Assembly: GCA_023432465.1 (NCBI GenBank) | Contig: JAEYUO010000100.1 | Span: forward strand, 1-23,448 | Direction: 5' to 3' | DNA from: Planctomycetota bacterium | GTDB taxonomy: Bacteria; Planctomycetota; Phycisphaerae; Phycisphaerales; UBA1924 | Length of the DNA stretch: 23,448 nucleotides | In this document: positions 7,121 to 14,274 of the stretch, in pieces | Layout: every line of letters begins with the position of its first letter | Position numbering within the stretch: the first letter of the stretch is position 1 | The notes under the pieces: generated by a model | What the model was told of the DNA's origin: nothing | Database searches by the model: none | The model's input: the letters and a program-made list of their open reading frames with translations, nothing else | Translations under genes and position numbers: made by a program

Positions 7121-7952
7121 GAGCCTATCCCGAAACCCTTTCTCGGCAGGCGCGTATGTTGAGTCACGATGCTGACATTGACAGACGAGCAGTTGGATTG
7201 GCTTGAGAAGCGGGTACCCGATGCGCCGGTGAGCCCGCTGGGCGGTCGTCCGCCGATGGACAAGCGCACAGCGCTGCGTGGCATCTTCTGGATCCTCGAC
7301 AACGGGGCCAAGTGGAAGGACCTGCCGCGGGAGTTCGGATCCAAGAGCGCGGTGCACCGATGGTTCACGCTCTGGGTCAGCATGGGCGTGTTCGAGGACA
7401 TCCTGAACGATGCGGGGCAGCTGATCGAGGAGCGTGACGGGTACCGGCTCTACGAGTGCTTCATCGACGGGACGTTCTGCAAGGCCCGCGGCGGCGGGGA
7501 CGGCATCGGGCTCACCAAGGCCGGAAAAGGCGTGAAAATCATGGTTCTTGTCGATGCCCGCGGCCTGCCGGTGGCGGTGACAACCGGCTCGGCATCGCCG
7601 CAAGAGAGCACGCTGGTGCAGCAGCTCTTTGACTTCATGCTCACCGTGGAACTGCCCGAGCGTGTGATCGGCGACAAGGCGTACGACAGCGATGCGCTCG
7701 ACGAAGACCTTGACGACCTCAGCATCGAGATGATCGCCCCGCACCGCGCCAATCGCAAGCCCAAGAACGCGACGCAGGACGGTCGGCCGCTCCGCCGATA
7801 CGCCCGACGCTGGAAAGTGGAACGCACCATCTCCTGGATCCAGAACTTCCGCCGGCTGTGCATCCGCTACGAGAAGTCCACCGCGATGTTCCAGGGATTC
7901 CTTCACCTCGGATGCGCACTGCTGCTGCTCAAACAGGTTCTGGGATAGGCTC
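7121..7952 (+). mobile_element. IS5-family insertion sequence, 832 bp, apparently intact
   Basis: Terminal inverted repeats are GAGCCTATCCCGAAACC at the left and, read inward on the minus strand, GAGCCTATCCCAGAACC at the right, with 15 of 17 positions identical. TA flanks both ends (7119-7120 and 7953-7954) as a target duplication, consistent with the TA-containing targets of IS427-like IS5 elements. A single transposase frame fills the element, and its stop codon lies inside the right inverted repeat. Confidence 0.93.
7169..7948 (+). CDS. IS5-family DDE transposase
   Basis: The protein has 259 residues in one uninterrupted frame, whereas many IS427-group relatives need a -1 or +1 frameshift between two frames. 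The helix-turn-helix-type N-terminus contains GIFWILDNGAKWKDLP. Catalytic residues are D100 (CFIDGTF), D169 (VIGDKAYD) and E218 (RRWKVERT), the last within the YRREK-type motif WKVERTISWIQNFRRL. All catalytic residues are present, so the enzyme should be active. It starts 48 bp inside the left repeat end, and the ATG at 7169 has no strong ribosome site. Confidence 0.95.
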   Translation: MLTLTDEQLDWLEKRVPDAPVSPLGGRPPMDKRTALRGIFWILDNGAKWKDLPREFGSKSAVHRWFTLWVSMGVFEDILNDAGQLIEERDGYRLYECFIDGTFCKARGGGDGIGLTKAGKGVKIMVLVDARGLPVAVTTGSASPQESTLVQQLFDFMLTVELPERVIGDKAYDSDALDEDLDDLSIEMIAPHRANRKPKNATQDGRPLRRYARRWKVERTISWIQNFRRLCIRYEKSTAMFQGFLHLGCALLLLKQVLG

Positions 7953-8372
7953 TAGCGTCTGGAGTTCATCCGCGTTCACCGCGATCAAGGTCTTTACCTC
8001 GTCCCTGCGCTGCGACCGAGAGCGCGACGTGTATACACGTCTGCGGGTTTCAGGCGCACACGTCATTGCGGGCTACGCCGTGCCTGAAGTTCTCGAATGT
8101 GACGAGAAACTCGGGGTCATCGAAATGACGATTGTCCGTCCGCCGTTTGTGCTTGATTTCGCCAGCGCAACACTGGACGCGGCCCCCGACTTCCCAGAAG
8201 AGGTTCTGGCCGACTGGTTTGCGGAGAAGCGCGAGCAGTTCGGAGAGGACTGGCCCAAGGCCGCGGCGGTGGTTCGTGCTCTTGAACGCCTCGGCATCTT
8301 CATGCTCGATGTCCACCCCGGCAACATTCGGGCGCGATGAGCGGGACTCGATGAAAGTGTCGGACGAACCGC

Positions 8373-8810
8373 TCACCCCTGCACGAGCGGATTCTCGGCC
8401 CGCAGCCCCGCGAACCTCGAGAAGTCCCGGTCGGCCGTCCAGAGCACACGCACCCCGTGCTCGCGACAGATCGCGGCAATCCGCGCATCATGCACAGCCC
8501 CGCCGATCACCTTGCCGGACCGGAGCAAGTCGCAGAGCATCGGCCAGTGTCCATCTTCCTCGCCGCGAACCGTCAGCGTTGGCGATTCCATCCACGCGTC
8601 CACTTGAGAGATGGCGCGCTCCAGCGGCGTCGGCGGTTTGAAGAGCCGCGGATTGGTCGTGGCGGCCAGGAACTCGTGTACGCACGGCCAGGGGATCAGC
8701 CATGGCGCAGACCCCTCTGCCAACTCGGTGATCCGCCGGACGGCCGTCTCGTGCCACTCCGATTCTTCGCGGTGAGCGTAGATCAGGACGTTGGTGTCTA
8801 CCGCGATCAC
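8373..8810 (-). CDS. vapC: VapC-type PIN-domain toxin
   Basis: The protein has 145 residues from a GTG start. The PIN domain begins MIAVDTNVLIYAHR. Acidic residues at the usual positions are D5, E46 (CVHEF), D108 (AVHDARIAA) and D127/D129 (WTADRDF). VapC toxins are Mg-dependent site-specific RNases. The start overlaps the stop of the RHH antitoxin gene by 4 nt (GTGA), giving translational coupling and balanced synthesis. It is convergent with the split kinase-like gene. The call is firm; the RNA target is unknown. Confidence 0.92.
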   Translation of the reverse strand: MIAVDTNVLIYAHREESEWHETAVRRITELAEGSAPWLIPWPCVHEFLAATTNPRLFKPPTPLERAISQVDAWMESPTLTVRGEEDGHWPMLCDLLRSGKVIGGAVHDARIAAICREHGVRVLWTADRDFSRFAGLRAENPLVQG

Positions 8811-9064
8811 GGCTCACCACCGCGACCACGATAGATCTCGTCGCGGATCTTCGTCCAATCCGCACTCTGAAACTCCGAGGTCATTCCCTCCCCGCGAAAC
8901 GACGCCTTGCGAAGGCGGAAGCGCTTGGGAGGCTGCTGCTTCGGCCCGCCCAGAAACTGCCGCAGCGCGGCGGCGATCAGCTCGCGCATGGTGGTCTGCT
9001 CGCTCGCCGCCTTGAGTCGCAACTGCTTGAACAGCTTCTCGGGGATGTCAACCGTGGTCTTCAT
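8807..9064 (-). CDS. vapB: VapB-type ribbon-helix-helix antitoxin
   Basis: The protein has 85 residues. The N-terminal MKTTVDIPEKLFKQLRLKAA then TMRELIAAAL is a ribbon-helix-helix DNA-binding domain. The C-terminal half, with FRGEGMTSEFQSADWTKIRD, is the likely toxin-wrapping tail. It should neutralise the coupled PIN toxin and repress its own promoter. The ATG at 9064 is chosen because the RHH strand starts there. A longer in-frame start exists but crosses a palindrome that is better explained as operator. There is no Shine-Dalgarno. Confidence 0.9.
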   Translation of the reverse strand: MKTTVDIPEKLFKQLRLKAASEQTTMRELIAAALRQFLGGPKQQPPKRFRLRKASFRGEGMTSEFQSADWTKIRDEIYRGRGGEP

Positions 9065-9071
9065 ACAGGAA

Positions 9072-9083
9072 TATGGTACCATA
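9072..9083. promoter_or_regulatory. Palindromic candidate operator of vapBC
   Basis: The 12-bp perfect palindrome TATGGTACCATA lies 7 nt before the vapB ATG. On the minus strand it includes TACCAT 8 nt before the start, so it can be both -10 box and antitoxin-binding site. RHH antitoxins commonly bind such palindromes over their own promoter. Confidence 0.6.
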
Positions 9084-9120
9084 CACCCATAAATATGGCC
9101 ACCGGCTCCGTGGGCCCTTT

Positions 9121-10053
9121 TCACTTCTTTTCGTGGTCCTCGCCTTGTTCCTCTTCGCCCTCCTCAACCTGCTTCCTGGCCTTGGGCTCCGGCAGTGCGG
9201 ACCACACGCCCGGGCTGAAGAGCTTGTCGCCGCCGTGGGCAAAGGGCAGGTCGGTGTGGACGCGGAAGCTGGCGACACGGGAGAGGCTGTCGCGCTGCAC
9301 GCTCGCCTTGGCGGCCTGCATGGCGCGGTCATCCAGCAGCGGCTCGACCTTGTCGAACGCGGCCTGGTCCTTGGTCTCGCCCCAACCGACGCGGTGCACC
9401 GGGGTTCCATCGGGCGCGGTGAGCAGGATGTGGTCGCCGGAGTTGCTGAAGGCGACATACTGCGAGGCCGCCTTCATCGTGAACACCCACGCCCCACCGA
9501 AGCGCTCGTTGGTCGAGAGGGCGGCGGCCTTCTCATCGCCCACCGGGCCGAACCACGAGCACTGGAAGCCGTTGAACACGACGACCATCGCGCCGGGCGC
9601 AAGCTCAAGTGTCGGGAAGACGAAGCGCAACTGGCCCTTGTCAGGCTCATTGGAATCCGTGAGTTTGTAGCCGCGGAGCTGGATGGGCTGATCGTGCGGG
9701 TTGTGAAGCTCGACGAACTCATCGCCGGAGACGTGGCGTTTGCCGTCGCCGTTGGCATCGCCCGCATCGCCAGTGGGGACGGCGTAGAGCACCTCGGTGA
9801 TGACCGGATGCGGGAAGGGCACGGCGATATCGCGCGCGGGCTGGCCGGCCGGCGCGGCGGGGGAGGCGCTGGTCGCGGGGTTCGCGGCATGCGGCGCAGC
9901 GTCGGCATCGGGGTCCGGGTTTGCGGCGGGGCTCTGCGGCGCGGGTGCACTCGGGGTGCTCGGTGCGCGTGGGGGAGCCTCGGCCCGGGGGTCGGGCTGG
10001 GCCGTGGCGAGGATGGAAAGAGCGGGAATGATGGCCGCGACGGGGATGAACAT
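9121..10053 (-). CDS. Exported lamin-tail-domain (LTD) protein
   Basis: The protein has 310 residues. The signal peptide is MFIPVAAIIPALSILATAQP. A low-complexity Pro/Ala linker follows to about residue 80. The lamin-tail domain starts at HPVITEVLYAVP and contains the DANGDG...GDEFVEL calcium-type loop and ELHNPHDQPIQLRGYKLTD, typical of bacterial LTD proteins found in surface or extracellular nucleases and adhesins. No nuclease domain is present here. The tail is acidic (EEGEEEQGEDHEKK). The ATG at 10053 is chosen because the signal peptide begins there and GAGG precedes it by 8 nt. A good -10 box lies at 10096. Role: probably a surface or periplasmic binding protein; inferred only. Confidence 0.85.
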   Translation of the reverse strand: MFIPVAAIIPALSILATAQPDPRAEAPPRAPSTPSAPAPQSPAANPDPDADAAPHAANPATSASPAAPAGQPARDIAVPFPHPVITEVLYAVPTGDAGDANGDGKRHVSGDEFVELHNPHDQPIQLRGYKLTDSNEPDKGQLRFVFPTLELAPGAMVVVFNGFQCSWFGPVGDEKAAALSTNERFGGAWVFTMKAASQYVAFSNSGDHILLTAPDGTPVHRVGWGETKDQAAFDKVEPLLDDRAMQAAKASVQRDSLSRVASFRVHTDLPFAHGGDKLFSPGVWSALPEPKARKQVEEGEEEQGEDHEKK

Positions 10054-10095
10054 GAGAAGCGCCTCGTGGTGCGCCTCCCTGCGCGGAACGGGCAA

Positions 10096-10124
10096 AGTAT
10101 AACGCGGGCGGGTGTTGGGAGGAA
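10096..10124 (-). promoter_or_regulatory. Probable promoter of the LTD gene
   Basis: On the minus strand TATACT (5 of 6 to the -10 consensus, 10096-10101) is preceded after 17 nt by a weak -35, TTCCTC (10119-10124). The start codon is 43 nt downstream of the box. Confidence 0.45.
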
Positions 10125-10137
10125 GCGGCAGAGAGCT

Positions 10138-10902
10138 TCAGAAGCCGGCGAGGGACATGAGCATCGCGCCGGCGTTGTAGACGCCGTGGATGACGATGGC
10201 GGTGATGAGGAGCGGGGCCGCGAGATTGAGATCGGGCGGTGTGCTCAGCGCGCGGGAGCGTTGCCAGCTGCGGACCAGACCGAGCCCGGCGATGAGGGAG
10301 CAGCCGGTGTGGAGGGCCGTGCAGACCGACCATCGCCACGCCCAGAGCCAGGGATCATGTCGCGGGAAGTAGACAAACAGGTACAGGAGATTCTCAAAGA
10401 TCGCAAACGCCAGCCCGCCCGCGGCGCAGCAGATGAGGATCTGCGTTGGGGAGGCGAAGAGGTAGGGCTTCTTCTCGACGATGTATGTCGCCGCCATGAC
10501 CTTCGAGACTTCTTCGATGAGCGGGCCGAAGAGCACAAGGGCGAGCGCGCTGAAGCGGGATTCGCCCGCGCCCCAGAGCGCGCCCATCAGGCCGAGCGGG
10601 CCCGCGGAGAGCGCGATGAGGATCGTTGTCGCCCAGGTCGTGGAGATCGGTGTTGCCGCGCGGCGTTCGGCGAGCCAGCGCGCGTAGGTGAAGGCGGATT
10701 CGGGGGGACTGCCGGAGTGGAGCGCGGGTTCATCCCACGGAGAGTGCTCGATCCCGTGCGGCGGCTGGCCGCATTCCGGGCACAGCGATGACGCGATGCC
10801 GCCCCGGTCGTATCCGCAGTGGTGGCACACCCGGGGCAGGCCCGCATCGGCCCGCATGTGCGGCTCGTTGAAGACGGACTGATCGTCCGGGCGTGCGATC
10901 AA
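10138..10902 (-). CDS. PrsW-like membrane protease with N-terminal zinc ribbon
   Basis: PrsW-family proteins are multi-pass intramembrane metalloproteases related to type II CAAX proteases. Key motifs are present: GPLIEEVSKV (EExxK), FAIFENLLYLFVYF (FENxxY), ALHTGCS and IHGVYNAGA, all within predicted membrane helices. Unusually, the N-terminus has a zinc ribbon, CHHCGYD...CPECGQ, before the first helix. The start is uncertain. I favour the TTG at 10902 (AGGA 7 nt upstream, 31 nt after the preceding stop), giving 254 residues. An ATG at 10968 overlaps the upstream gene by 35 nt, and an ATG at 10860 would still keep the zinc ribbon. It follows two YbjQ-like genes on the same strand. The protease call is fairly sure; no substrate is evident. 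Confidence 0.82.
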   Translation of the reverse strand: MIARPDDQSVFNEPHMRADAGLPRVCHHCGYDRGGIASSLCPECGQPPHGIEHSPWDEPALHSGSPPESAFTYARWLAERRAATPISTTWATTILIALSAGPLGLMGALWGAGESRFSALALVLFGPLIEEVSKVMAATYIVEKKPYLFASPTQILICCAAGGLAFAIFENLLYLFVYFPRHDPWLWAWRWSVCTALHTGCSLIAGLGLVRSWQRSRALSTPPDLNLAAPLLITAIVIHGVYNAGAMLMSLAGF

Positions 10903-10933
10903 GACGGGTTCCTGCGAGGGTTCGCGGCCGCGA

Positions 10934-11470
10934 TCAGCCTTGCGGCGCCGCCGCGGCGATGGCGGCAAGCGAGCTGGGGGGCATGATGGATGCGCGGATG
11001 GATGGATCGGCGAGTGTGTAGGCGGTGCCGGATGCGTGGATGGAGACGCTGACCACGCCGCCCCGCGGCTGCGTCGCCGCCCCGCCGATGTCCGCGCCGT
11101 CGAGGCGCACGTTGCACACGGCGTCGTAGCCGAGGCGGTGGGCCTCTTCGAGCATGCGGAGCAGGGCCTCGCGGCGGGCGCGCTGCATGAGCGACTCGTA
11201 CGACCGGAGTTCCCCGCCGATGAGCTTCCGCAGGCCCGCGACGAAGCTCTTGAAGTAGTCCGACGAGATGCACGCGTGCCCGGCGACGAGCGTGGCCGCG
11301 CCGCGCGAACCGCCAGGGAAGGAGCGGAGATCGGTCACGACAAACTTGTTGCCGATCTCGGCTTCGCGGCGGGCGAGAGAGGCGAAGTGTCGCCGCTCGG
11401 CGATGCGACCAGCGCTCAGGCCGATGATCAGCAGGATCGCCGCGATCGAGATTTGAATCAGGAATTCCAT
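10934..11470 (-). CDS. Membrane-anchored YbjQ-family protein
   Basis: The protein has 178 residues. One N-terminal membrane helix (IQISIAAILLIIGLSAGRIA) is followed by a YbjQ (UPF0145, heavy-metal-binding-like) domain at about 45-155, with FKSFVAGLRKLIGGELRSYE and YDAVCNVRLDGADI. The tail is Ala/Pro-rich. YbjQ domains form pentameric rings in solved structures; the biological function is unsettled. It is a diverged paralogue of the next gene upstream (33 nt away), with the membrane helix added. Both probably belong to one transcript with the PrsW-like gene. Confidence 0.85.
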   Translation of the reverse strand: MEFLIQISIAAILLIIGLSAGRIAERRHFASLARREAEIGNKFVVTDLRSFPGGSRGAATLVAGHACISSDYFKSFVAGLRKLIGGELRSYESLMQRARREALLRMLEEAHRLGYDAVCNVRLDGADIGGAATQPRGGVVSVSIHASGTAYTLADPSIRASIMPPSSLAAIAAAAPQG

Positions 11471-11503
11471 GGCAGGCCTCGTGGTTTGGCTGACGGGTGG
11501 ACG

Positions 11504-11833
11504 TCACACGCCCGCGGCGGGCTCGACGATCGCCGCGGTTCCGTAGGCATACATCTCGGCCGCGCCCGCCGCGACCGCGCTGGTCGAGAAGCGGACATTG
11601 AGCACGGCGTTTGCGCCCAGTTGCTGCGCCTGCCCCAGCATCCGCTCGATCGCCTGCCGCCGCGACTCGGTCAGCAGCTCCGTGTACCCCTTGAGCTCCC
11701 CGCCGACGATGTTCTTCAGCCCCGCCGCGAAGTCGCGCCCGAAGTGCTTGCTCCGCACCGTGTTGCCCTGCACCAGCCCCTTGAGCTGGACGATCCGCAT
11801 CCCGGGGATCGTTTCGGTGTTCACAACGATCAT
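11504..11833 (-). CDS. YbjQ-family protein, soluble
   Basis: The protein has 109 residues, the usual YbjQ length. It starts MIVVNTETIPGMRIVQLKGLV and contains FAAGLKNIVGGELKGYTELL, RMLGQAQQLGANAVLNVRF and an AYGTAAIV strand, all standard for UPF0145. The ATG at 11833 is supported by CAGGAG about 7 nt upstream; the longer open frame to 11941 adds an Ala/Arg-rich stretch with no homology signal. It is the first gene of a minus-strand run that continues into the membrane-anchored paralogue. The 254-nt gap to the divergent reductase gene (11834-12087) should hold both promoters. Confidence 0.9.
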   Translation of the reverse strand: MIVVNTETIPGMRIVQLKGLVQGNTVRSKHFGRDFAAGLKNIVGGELKGYTELLTESRRQAIERMLGQAQQLGANAVLNVRFSTSAVAAGAAEMYAYGTAAIVEPAAGV

Positions 11834-12075
11834 GTATTGCTCCTGTGGAATCCGCGAGGCGGCCCGCGTGCCTGTTCGCCGCGCGGTCACGATGGCCCGC
11901 GCGGCAGTCGCGGCAAAGGCCGCCACGGACGCAGCATACATTCACACGCGGTGCCGTGTTCTTCTGAACGCCGCGGCCGAGGTTTCATGACTTCGCGCGA
12001 ACGGAGCGCGGTCCGCCGGGCAGGGCTGGGCCGACGGGCTCGGGGGGGCAAGGGCCGTGGCCCCCCGCTTCTCCC

Positions 12076-12081
12076 TATCCT
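12076..12081 (+). promoter_or_regulatory. -10-like box for a leaderless reductase transcript
   Basis: TATCCT is followed by exactly 6 nt and then the ATG at 12088, and no Shine-Dalgarno precedes the gene. The rest of the 11834-12087 gap has no gene or clear -35 box. Confidence 0.35.
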
Positions 12082-12087
12082 CGCGGA

Positions 12088-13095
12088 ATGCAGACCAGAC
12101 CTCTCGGGCAATCCGGCATCCAGGCCTCCACCATCGCCCTCGGCACCTGGGTCATGGGCGGCTGGATGTGGGGCGGCTCTGATGATGACGATGCCATCCG
12201 CGCGATCCACGCCGCGCTCGATCGCGGCCTCAACTTCCTCGATACCGCGCCCATCTACGGCTTTGGACACTCCGAGCAGATCGTCGGGCGGGCGCTGGTC
12301 GGGAAGCGTGACAAGGCCGTGATCGCGACCAAGTGCGGCATGGTCTGCAACACCAGAGAAGGCCGCCCGATGATGCGATCCACCGCGCTGGGGCCATCGG
12401 ACACGGGGCACATCGAGGTCTACATCTTCAACGGCCCCGCATCGATCGCGCGCGAGTGCGAGGACTCGCTCAATCGCCTCCAGACCGACTACATCGACCT
12501 CTACCAGACCCACTGGCAGGAGCAGCAGACGCCCTACGAAGACACCATGGCCGCGATGCTCAAGCTCAAGGATCAGGGCAAAGTCCGCGCGATCGGCGTC
12601 TGCAACGCGACCACCGCCGAGATGGACCGCTACCGATCCCGCGGCCCACTGGACTCAGATCAAGAGAAGTACTCGATGATCGACCGCAAGCTCGATGCCG
12701 AGCAGCTCCCCTACTGCCTCAAGCACAACATCGCCGTCCTCGCCTATTCACCGCTCGCTCTCGGCCTGCTCACGGGCAAGGTCGGCCCCGACCGCGAGTT
12801 TGCACTCGGCGACATGCGCCGCACGCACCGTCGCTTCACGCGCGAGAACCGCGCCGCCATCGCCGCGATGCTCGCGCACTTCAGTCCCATCGCGCAGTCG
12901 CACAGCTGCACGCTCGCGCAGCTCGTCATCGCCTGGACCATCCACCAGCCCGGTGTCACCCACGCGCTCGTCGGTGCGCGGAACGAAGCGCAAGTCTCCG
13001 AAAACGCCGCCGCGGCCTCAGTTCAGCTCACTGCCGCCGAGCTCGCGCAGATGAACACCGCCATCGCCGCCGCGCTGCCCGGGATTGTGGTGTGA
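12088..13095 (+). CDS. Aldo/keto reductase
   Basis: This NAD(P)H-dependent oxidoreductase has a (beta/alpha)8 barrel of 335 residues. The catalytic tetrad is visible: D52 and Y57 (FLDTAPIYG), K82 (IATKCG) and H142 (YQTHW). ALGTWVMGGWMWGG at the N-terminus and VLAYSPLALGLLTGK plus the C-terminal ALVGARNEAQVSENAAA cofactor segment fit the subgroup of general stress/YhdN-like or D-threo-aldose-like reductases. The natural substrate cannot be read from sequence. Codons here are strongly C-ending, unlike the G-ending rho and parB genes. Confidence 0.93.
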   Translation: MQTRPLGQSGIQASTIALGTWVMGGWMWGGSDDDDAIRAIHAALDRGLNFLDTAPIYGFGHSEQIVGRALVGKRDKAVIATKCGMVCNTREGRPMMRSTALGPSDTGHIEVYIFNGPASIARECEDSLNRLQTDYIDLYQTHWQEQQTPYEDTMAAMLKLKDQGKVRAIGVCNATTAEMDRYRSRGPLDSDQEKYSMIDRKLDAEQLPYCLKHNIAVLAYSPLALGLLTGKVGPDREFALGDMRRTHRRFTRENRAAIAAMLAHFSPIAQSHSCTLAQLVIAWTIHQPGVTHALVGARNEAQVSENAAAASVQLTAAELAQMNTAIAAALPGIVV

Positions 13096-13246
13096 GGGCA
13101 GTTCGCTTCTGTTGACTCCCAGTGTTCCATGCATCCCGTCCACGTGCTTCAGCACCACCGGTGTACCGCGCCACCATCTGGAGTCTTGGGGTAGGAATCG
13201 ACAGCGGTTCTTCGTATGCTGTGTTCTTGCCCCAGGGGATCTCAAG

Positions 13247-14128
13247 ATGGCCAGACGCAGTCAGGATCGCTCATTCATTATTGATGACCTCTTCCCTACG
13301 CTTCGGCAGGCGCCGGTGTGGGTTGGCCCGACCTTCGCAGCATTCACATACATTTTCTTGCGTTGGGCCGCGCCTTGGTTCATGCAGTCTCTCGGCGGCT
13401 CGGACGACGTCAGCAAGTCCACCATGGGTACGCTCGCGATGCTCACATCGGGCTTTGCGCCGTTTCTGGCCAGCCTCATTCTCCTCACTTGGATTGCCGC
13501 AGAGATCGCCAAAGTGTGCGATCGCGTGCGGCTGAACAGACAGACCGGGGCGGGGAGTATCCGTGACCTCTCATGGCAAGAGTTTGAGAGTCTTCTTGCC
13601 GAGACCTTTCGTCGACAGGGCTTCGCAGTCGAGCATACGGGCGCGTCAGGGCCTGATGGCGGGATCGATCTGCGTCTCAGTAAGGCTGGCGCGATCACGC
13701 TCGTGCAATGCAAGCACTGGAAGGCCTACGACGTAGGCGTGCGCATCGTGCGCGAGCTCCGCGGCATCGTCGCCAGCGATAGCGCCCAATCAGGCATCGT
13801 CGTGACATCCGGTCGATTCACTCGCGCTGCCCACGACTTCGCAGCAACAAATCCCATCCGCCTCATCGATAGCCACGAACTCGTTGGGATGATTGCTGCG
13901 GCGCAGAAGTCCGTAGGCACTGCCGCCGCACAACAAGCAACCCCCGCAACCGGCCCACAACAACCTCGCTCGGCGCGTGTCGCTCAGCCGACATCTGAAG
14001 TTACATGCCCGTTGTGCAACTCCCCCATGGTCCGGCGGACCGCCAAGCGTGGCCCGAATGTCGGGAGCAGCTTCCTTGGATGTTCTCGCTATCCCGACTG
14101 CCGCGGCATACGCGACCTCGCTTCATAG
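13247..14128 (+). CDS. Membrane-anchored Mrr-type restriction endonuclease with C4 zinc finger
   Basis: The protein has 293 residues. Two predicted membrane helices (about 20-45 and 62-88) come first. An Mrr-type PD-(D/E)xK nuclease domain (about 105-220) follows: LSWQEFESLLAETFRRQGF, GPDGGIDLRL and TLVQCKHW carry the D...QxK catalytic set. After a Gln/Ala/Pro linker, a topoisomerase-I-type C4 zinc finger ends the protein: CPLCNSPMVRRT...FLGCSRYPDC. Such proteins are thought to cut modified or foreign DNA, possibly at the membrane. The ATG at 13247 is chosen because AGGGG precedes it and the upstream frame lacks homology. Neighbours are not defence genes, so it looks solitary. Confidence 0.9.
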   Translation: MARRSQDRSFIIDDLFPTLRQAPVWVGPTFAAFTYIFLRWAAPWFMQSLGGSDDVSKSTMGTLAMLTSGFAPFLASLILLTWIAAEIAKVCDRVRLNRQTGAGSIRDLSWQEFESLLAETFRRQGFAVEHTGASGPDGGIDLRLSKAGAITLVQCKHWKAYDVGVRIVRELRGIVASDSAQSGIVVTSGRFTRAAHDFAATNPIRLIDSHELVGMIAAAQKSVGTAAAQQATPATGPQQPRSARVAQPTSEVTCPLCNSPMVRRTAKRGPNVGSSFLGCSRYPDCRGIRDLAS

Positions 14129-14274
14129 CCCTTCCCTGATCACGTTGAAGTGTCGTCCGTCAGTGCCAGGCCGCGCCCGTTCCGTCCTTCCTCATCCGTC
14201 CCGTACGCGGTCCGCCTCCCGATTGTCCCACCAACTCCGTGCATCCCCATCACTCGTCCTTTACGATACCTCGC

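Larger units (their letters stand above)
7021..8340 (+). pseudogene. Small protein-kinase-like gene, interrupted by an IS5-family element
   Basis: The parts are 7021-7120 and 7955-8340. Removing the element plus one TA copy rejoins the frame without loss, giving 161 residues. The joined codons read LGFGKDG then SVWSSSAFTAIKVF, a textbook kinase glycine loop followed by the AIK lysine. Later comes LGVIEMTIVRPPFVLDF, an ATP-hinge-like segment, and the end FMLDVHPGNIRAR, which resembles the HxGN/DxHPGN catalytic loop of ABC1/RIO-like and aminoglycoside-kinase-like proteins. The protein stops right after this loop, so the Mg-binding DFG-type segment is absent. The current 3' part stays open in frame with the 3' end of the transposase region. 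The intact frame on both sides suggests a recent insertion. Confidence 0.85.

Noticed and set aside
9073..10791. A 572-residue open frame on the plus strand
   Set aside because: It is antisense to the LTD and PrsW-like genes, has Arg/Gly/Glu-rich composition without any domain, and results from high GC.
10940..12322. A 460-residue open frame on the plus strand
   Set aside because: It is antisense to both YbjQ genes and runs into the reductase gene in another frame; low-complexity and no recognisable motif.
13122..13137. TGTTCCATG near 13122 as a third parS site
   Set aside because: Only the left half matches; the right half reads CATCCCG rather than TGGAACA, so the palindrome is missing.
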